Origin: Pseudomonas marginalis
GTDB lineage: Bacteria; Pseudomonadota; Gammaproteobacteria; Pseudomonadales; Pseudomonadaceae
Length of the DNA stretch: 64,000 bases
Assembly: GCF_001645105.1 (NCBI RefSeq)
Contig: NZ_LKEG01000052.1
Span: forward strand, 506,970-570,969
Direction: 5' to 3'
Shown here: piece by piece, positions 59,740-64,000 of the stretch
How positions within the stretch are numbered: position 1 is the stretch's first letter
Layout: each line of letters begins with the position of its first letter
Made by a program: the position numbers and the translations under genes
Notes under the pieces: model-generated
The model's input: the letters and a program-made list of their open reading frames with translations, nothing else
Told to the model about the DNA's origin: nothing
Databases searched by the model: none

Positions 59740-60846
59740 ATGAGTCAGCTGCTCGAACCCTACACCCTGCGCCAATTGACCCTGCTCAACCGCATCGCGG
59801 TTTCGCCCATGTGCCAATACTCAAGCGTCGATGGCCTGGCCAATGACTGGCACCTCGTCCACCTCGGCAGTCGTGCCGTCGGCGGCGCCGGGTTGATTTT
59901 CACCGAAGCCACCGCCGTGACCGCCGATGGCCGCATCACCGCCGAAGACCTCGGCCTGTGGAAAGATGAGCAGATCGAACCGCTGCAACGCATCACGCGT
60001 TTCATCGCGGCCCAAGGCGCGGTGGCCGGCATTCAACTGGCCCACGCCGGGCGCAAAGCCAGTACCCATCGGCCCTGGATCGGCAAGCACGGCAGCGTCA
60101 AGCCGGAAGACGGCGGCTGGGTGCCGGTAGGGCCATCGCCGATTGCCTTCGACCCTCAGCACACCCAACCCAAGCCTTTGGACGAAGGGCAGATCCAGCA
60201 AGTGATCGCCGATTTTGTCGCCGCCGCCAAGCGTGCCCTGACCGCAGGTTTTGAAGTGGTGGAAATCCATGCGGCCCACGGTTACTTGCTGCATCAATTC
60301 CTCTCGCCCATCAGCAATCAGCGTCAGGACCAGTACGGTGGCTCGTTTGAAAACCGCATCCGGCTGGTGTTGCAAGTGACCCAAGCCGTGCGCGAAGTCT
60401 GGCCCCAGGAACTGCCGCTGTTTGTGCGGGTGTCGGCTACCGACTGGGTGGAGGATGGCTGGAACCCGGATGAAACCGTGGAGCTGGCACGTCGCCTGAA
60501 GGACCTGGGGGTCGACCTGATCGATGTCTCGTCCGGGGGCACGGCCGCCAACGCCGAGATCCCCACCGGCCCCGGCTACCAGACCCGCTTCGCCGAGCGC
60601 GTGCGCAAAGAGTCGGGGATGGCCACCGGCACCGTGGGCATGATCACCGAACCCGCCCAGGCCGAGCACATCCTGCGCACCTGTCAGGCCGACATCATCT
60701 TCCTCGCCCGTGAGCTGCTGCGTGATCCGTACTGGCCGCTGCATGCCGATGATGACCTGGGCGGGCGCAAGGCCACCTGGCCTGCGCAGTATCAGCGCGC
60801 CACCCATCGTGACCAGCCGATCCATGAGTCTGACTTGAGGGATTGA
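59740..60846 (+). CDS. NADH:flavin oxidoreductase, Old Yellow Enzyme family (YqjM/XenA-like)
   Basis: 368 aa TIM barrel with FMN. RIAVSPMCQYSSVDG near residue 18 has the Cys that tunes FMN in YqjM/XenA; HAGRKAS and the active-site pair in EIHAAHGYLLHQFLSP follow; SNQRQDQYGGSFENR is the family signature. Reduces activated C=C bonds; natural substrate unknown. Confidence 0.92.
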   Translation: MSQLLEPYTLRQLTLLNRIAVSPMCQYSSVDGLANDWHLVHLGSRAVGGAGLIFTEATAVTADGRITAEDLGLWKDEQIEPLQRITRFIAAQGAVAGIQLAHAGRKASTHRPWIGKHGSVKPEDGGWVPVGPSPIAFDPQHTQPKPLDEGQIQQVIADFVAAAKRALTAGFEVVEIHAAHGYLLHQFLSPISNQRQDQYGGSFENRIRLVLQVTQAVREVWPQELPLFVRVSATDWVEDGWNPDETVELARRLKDLGVDLIDVSSGGTAANAEIPTGPGYQTRFAERVRKESGMATGTVGMITEPAQAEHILRTCQADIIFLARELLRDPYWPLHADDDLGGRKATWPAQYQRATHRDQPIHESDLRD

Positions 60847-60868
60847 GCCGCTGCGCGCGTCACCAGAG

Positions 60869-60894
60869 CCCACCCTGACCCGGTGGGTTTTTTT
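60869..60894 (+). terminator. Terminator after the flavin oxidoreductase
   Basis: CCCACC-CTGACC-CGGTGGG then T7. Confidence 0.82.
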
Positions 60895-61117
60895 ACGGCT
60901 GTAGCGTGGGAAATGGCTGTAGGTCTTTGTTACCACGATACTTTTTTAAGTGAATACTCTAAAAAAATCCCACAAATTTCGAGATCGTTTCTACGCTTAG
61001 GGTAAAGCTGACTCCTGGCCCAGGAAGTCAGTCGGTTTGCTCACTGAGGCATTGCGCTTCATGGGAGGCGGGTAATGGGCAACAGGAGTTTTTGATGGAT
61101 ATCAGGAGAAGCAGTCC

Positions 61118-61303
61118 ATGGCCAAGTCCTATGGTGTAGCGGGTGTGGTGGTGTGTTTTCTGACGCGCAGGGTGTCTTTACGGGGGCGAAGGTTGAGTTC
61201 GGATGAAGTGGAATTGCTGGCGCAGTACCGCGCCCTGACCGAGAACGATCAGGTGGCAATGCGGTATCTGATTGGGGCGATGAAGAGTGTGTCGCGGTTC
61301 TGA
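61118..61303 (+). CDS. Small conserved Pseudomonas protein, 61 aa
   Basis: MAKSYGVAGVVVCFLTRRVSL then LSSDEVELLAQYRALTENDQ and a basic end. AGGAG precedes the ATG. The pattern looks like a short conserved protein in fluorescent pseudomonads, but I know no function. The C-terminal half resembles the start of a helical regulator. Confidence 0.6.
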   Translation: MAKSYGVAGVVVCFLTRRVSLRGRRLSSDEVELLAQYRALTENDQVAMRYLIGAMKSVSRF

Positions 61304-61320
61304 TGCCTGCCTTTGAGCCC

Positions 61321-61349
61321 TGTGGGAGCGGCGGTGCGCCGCTCCCACA
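61321..61349. repeat. Hairpin of the dispersed TGTGGGAGCGGC type
   Basis: TGTGGGAGCGGCG-GTG-CGCCGCTCCCACA, perfect arms; between convergent genes it may act as a terminator. Confidence 0.75.
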
Positions 61350-61356
61350 GTTGGCA

Positions 61357-62982
61357 TCATGTGTATTTACGCGCCTCGGGTGCCGGCGGGAAATACTGAT
61401 ACAGCCAGGTTTCACTCAAGGTGCGGTCTTGCGTGCGGATAAACAGGCGCAGTTCCACCGGTTCCACGCTGTCGCTGGTCGGGTACCAGTCAAACAGGAT
61501 GCGGTAGCCCTTGATGTTGTCGAGTACCAGCACGCTGAAGTCCTTCACTTCGCCGTGGGAACAGGTCACCACCGGCTCGATCCCGGTGCCCGCTGGCAGG
61601 CGATCCAGGCCGCCCCCCTTGAAGTCCACGGCAAATCGGCGGGCCCAGACTTCCGGGTAGTGCTCACCCGGTGCCCAGCCTTCGGTAAAGCCGCCCATGC
61701 CGGAACGGGTGGCATCGACCTGTGCCAGCGGCGTGCTCACCGGTGGCAGCGCGCTCCAGTACAGCTTGTAGCCGTAGTTCAGCGAATCGCCGGCCGCCAC
61801 GGGTTTTTTCGGGGTCCAGAAGGCCACGATGTTATCGAGGGTCTCGCCGGTGGTAGGAATTTCCAACAGGTCGATCGAGCCTTCGCCCCATGCGGTGGTC
61901 GGTTCGACCCACAGGCTCGGGCGCTTGCTGTACCAGTCCACCGTGTCCTGGTAGCTGGCGAACTCATGGTCGGTCTGCACCAGGCCGAAGCCTTTCGGGT
62001 CTGTATCGGCAAACGCGTTGAATTGCAGCTTGGCCGGGTTATTCAGCGGACGGCAGATCCACTCGCCGTTACCGCGCCACATCGCCAGGCGGTCCGAGTC
62101 GTGGATTTGCGGGTGGATGGTGTCGCACATGCGGCGCTCGTGGGTGCCGCAGCTGAACATGCTGGTCATCGGCGCGATGCCCAGTTGTTCGATGGTGGTG
62201 CGCGCATTGATATGGGCGTCGATGGCCATCACCACCTGGTTGGCCTGGCAATCGATGTCGAAGCGATAGGCGCCGGTCGCGCTGGGCGAGTCGAGCAGGG
62301 CGTAGACCACGAAGCGAGTGGCGTTCTTGTCCGGGGTTTCAAACCAGAACTGTGTGAAGTCGGGGAATTCTTCGCGTTTTTTCGCGTAAGTGTCGATGGC
62401 CAGGCCACGGGCCGACAGGCCGTACTGGCCGGTTGAATCCACCGCACGGAAGTAACTGGCGCCGAGGAATGACAGCACGTCATGCCGGTCCAGTTCGGGT
62501 GCCTTGAACAGCTTGAAGCCGGAGAAACCGAGATCGCCGGTCAGTTGCTTAGTGTCGACCGTGGTTTTTTCATAATTGAACAGCGAAGGGCGGAAATGCA
62601 CCTCACGCGCTTCACGGGTCTTGGGGTCGACGCTGTGCATGCGCACCGGCGTCTTGAACCCCATGCCGACGTGGAAGAATTGCACGTCGAGTTGGCCGTT
62701 CAATTCCTTCCACAGCGAATGGTTGCCGTCGTAGCCGATGGCATTGAAATTCTGCGGGGTCATGGTCGCCAGGGTCGGCGGCAGCACCTGTCGGGTGTCT
62801 TTGTAAGCGGTTCCGGCGAGTTGTTTGGCCTGGGCCTTGAGCGACTCGAAATCGAACGCCACGGCCTTGCCATCGGCGGCACGGTTCCCGGCCCAGGCCT
62901 GGGCGGCGAGCAGGCCGCTGGCGGATAAACCGGTGTAAGCCGCAATGGCCATGGACGCTTTGAGCAAATTCCTGCGGTGCAT
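61357..62982 (-). CDS. opgD: Glucan biosynthesis protein D
   Basis: 541 aa. A Tat signal (MHRRNLLKASMAIAAYTGL, twin Arg at 3-4) sends it to the periplasm. The body matches OpgG/OpgD: VAFDFESLKAQAKQLA, PQNFNAIGYDGNHSLW and GGFTEGWAPGEHYPEVWARRF (in two parts). Shapes osmoregulated periplasmic glucans. Single gene without opgGH adjacent, normal for opgD. Confidence 0.95.
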   Translation of the reverse strand: MHRRNLLKASMAIAAYTGLSASGLLAAQAWAGNRAADGKAVAFDFESLKAQAKQLAGTAYKDTRQVLPPTLATMTPQNFNAIGYDGNHSLWKELNGQLDVQFFHVGMGFKTPVRMHSVDPKTREAREVHFRPSLFNYEKTTVDTKQLTGDLGFSGFKLFKAPELDRHDVLSFLGASYFRAVDSTGQYGLSARGLAIDTYAKKREEFPDFTQFWFETPDKNATRFVVYALLDSPSATGAYRFDIDCQANQVVMAIDAHINARTTIEQLGIAPMTSMFSCGTHERRMCDTIHPQIHDSDRLAMWRGNGEWICRPLNNPAKLQFNAFADTDPKGFGLVQTDHEFASYQDTVDWYSKRPSLWVEPTTAWGEGSIDLLEIPTTGETLDNIVAFWTPKKPVAAGDSLNYGYKLYWSALPPVSTPLAQVDATRSGMGGFTEGWAPGEHYPEVWARRFAVDFKGGGLDRLPAGTGIEPVVTCSHGEVKDFSVLVLDNIKGYRILFDWYPTSDSVEPVELRLFIRTQDRTLSETWLYQYFPPAPEARKYT

Positions 62983-63203
62983 AGAGACAACCTGTCGTGA
63001 GCAAATCCCGCGCCGTTCCTGGCACGTGCTGGATCAGAAATTACGGTTCGGACATGCCTTCGGCCAAACGCAACGGACATTAAACAGACGCCGGATAGCT
63101 TAAGCGGTTCGATGACGTAGGAAAATTGATTGATAGCGGGGTGATGGCATTGCAAATGCGACAAGACATTTCCACAAGACCTTTGCAATTGTCAGGCAGC
63201 CCT

Positions 63204-63335
63204 GTAGTGAGCGGGCTTGCCCCGCGCTGGGCAGCGAAGCAGCCCCAAATCCAGGCGCCGCGAAATACCTGAAGGCATGCGGTGACCCGGTTAGGGCCGC
63301 TTCGCTGCCCAGCGCGGGGCAAGCCCGCTCACTAC
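63204..63335. repeat. Inverted REP pair
   Basis: GTAGTGAGCGGGCTTGCCCC at 63204 and its complement ending at 63335 share about 40 bp, including CGCGCTGGGCAGCGAAGC. Same family as 7.5 kb. The rest of the 62983-63346 gap shows no gene. Confidence 0.88.
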
Positions 63336-63346
63336 AAGTCCTCAGT

Positions 63347-64000
63347 TCAGCTCACTTCACCCACTGCGCGGTAAGCCTCATCAATCGCTGCATGCGCATA
63401 CGCACTCCACGCCGCGTCCGAGTTGGCGATGCTCACGTGCCCCACCGGCTTGCGCGCCAGGTTCATCCACGCTTCGCTTTCATCGGCGTCATCAAACAGA
63501 CTGTTAGAGAAGCTCGCATACCCATGTGACCAGCGGTTGACAGTGATCGCCAGAATATCGGTCTCATGGTTGAACCCTCCCGGCCCCAGCATGCGCTGCA
63601 ACTGATCACGCAACTGCGCTTCCAACTGTTCGAACGTCTGGCCATACAACTTGCCCCGCCCGGCACGGGCCTGGTCGCGGGAGCTCATGCCGCTGTTGGG
63701 ACTGGTGGGCACGTAGACCATGTGCAAGCCAATCGGCTGCGTCGGGTCACGCGGGTGGTCGTAGCCGCCCATGCTCACCGGGTAGTCCAGCTTGATCCGG
63801 CTGTAAGGCTGGGTCGCCGCATAAATCTCATGCACGCCGAGTGTCTGGAACGACTGCCAGTTGCGGATCACCACCTTGGTGTACACCAGCGGGTACTTCA
63901 CGTTCTGGCTCAGCGCGTGGGCTTGCGGCGCCGGTAAATCCTTCAACAGATACGGAATCATCATGTTGTAGCAGGCCAGGATGCAGCGTTTGCCGCGTAT
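63347..64000 (-). CDS. FAD-dependent oxidoreductase, spermidine-dehydrogenase-like (3' part)
   Basis: The frame is open to the window edge, so the N-terminus with the Rossmann FAD site is missing. The visible 217 residues include ACYNMMIPYLLKDLP, LVYTKVVIRNWQSFQTLGV, GGYDHPRDPTQPIGLHMVYVP (in parts) and ITVNRWSHGYA, the conserved end of NAD(P)/FAD amine-oxidase-like proteins annotated as spermidine dehydrogenase. Substrate not determined. Confidence 0.78.
   Translation of the reverse strand: MRGKRCILACYNMMIPYLLKDLPAPQAHALSQNVKYPLVYTKVVIRNWQSFQTLGVHEIYAATQPYSRIKLDYPVSMGGYDHPRDPTQPIGLHMVYVPTSPNSGMSSRDQARAGRGKLYGQTFEQLEAQLRDQLQRMLGPGGFNHETDILAITVNRWSHGYASFSNSLFDDADESEAWMNLARKPVGHVSIANSDAAWSAYAHAAIDEAYRAVGEVS

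Noticed and set aside
1..64000. tRNA or rRNA genes
   Set aside because: I saw no cloverleaf with a T-arm GTTCGAATC-type box and no rRNA sequence, also none at the mutS insertion site.

Overview
The window is a chromosomal segment of a fluorescent Pseudomonas (P. fluorescens group). The evidence is gene content and local order: argF, grxD-bfr-bfd-prx-rnt-pyrC-motY-argG, nth-rnfB-metG-apbC, fdxA-mutS, cinA-recA-recX, erdR-dgkA-finR/fpr-trmO and rimO-kup. It also carries a GacA-type activating site with an RsmZ small RNA, and Pseudomonas REP repeats. All assignments come from reading the sequence and translations; no search was run.

Region 1 (0-22.4 kb) is core genome: tRNA quality control (ybaK), arginine synthesis (argF, argG), a molybdopterin oxidoreductase, iron storage and release (a bacterioferritin with a degenerate ferroxidase site, plus bfd behind a Fur box), a peroxiredoxin, RNase T, pyrC, motY, an orphan LuxR-type response regulator, nth, a soluble RnfB-like ferredoxin without its Rnf partners, metG, apbC, rsmZ, fdxA and mutS. 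rsmZ sits next to apbC rather than rpoS, which marks a synteny break.

Region 2 (22.4-30.1 kb) is accessory. A 26-bp direct repeat (22425-22450 and 29002-29027) overlaps the first codons of mutS and bounds a decayed element. Inside are a ClpP-like protein behind a palindrome, the C-terminal half of a tyrosine integrase fused to the tail of a phage lysozyme gene, a DUF6527-like protein, an Rz/Rz1 spanin pair, an adenine methylase broken by a stop codon, a HEPN-motif protein and several small unknowns. Each copy of the repeat supplies its own in-frame ATG for mutS. To the right is a two-gene unit: a Panacea (DUF4065) protein and an overlapping small membrane protein, a candidate toxin-antitoxin or phage-defence pair.

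Region 3 (30.3-44.05 kb) is a complete R-type tailocin cluster: LexA/CI-like repressor, operators and a strong promoter, a ~430-nt leader with an internal terminator, holin, then P2-order tail genes (V, W, J, I, fibre, chaperone, sheath, tube, E with a -1 frameshift, tape measure, U, X, D), GH19 lysozyme and Rz/Rz1. No capsid, terminase or integrase genes are present. The leader holds six exact CANGGANG motifs in 96 bp, four of them in small hairpins, matching the RsmA/RsmE recognition element. This suggests that the Gac/Rsm cascade, whose sRNA rsmZ lies 12 kb away, acts on tailocin production or is titrated by it. This is the most interesting signal in the window.

Region 4 (44.1-64 kb) returns to core genome: cinA-recA-recX with an SOS box, a LOG-family protein, a PA3611-like exported protein, a DTW-domain tRNA modification enzyme, erdR, dgkA, finR/fpr, trmO, a DUF1456 protein, a pseudouridine synthase, a GNAT acetyltransferase, rimO, a HigBA-type toxin-antitoxin pair flanked by 23-bp direct repeats, kup, an Old Yellow Enzyme, opgD and the 3' part of an FAD-dependent oxidoreductase cut by the window end.
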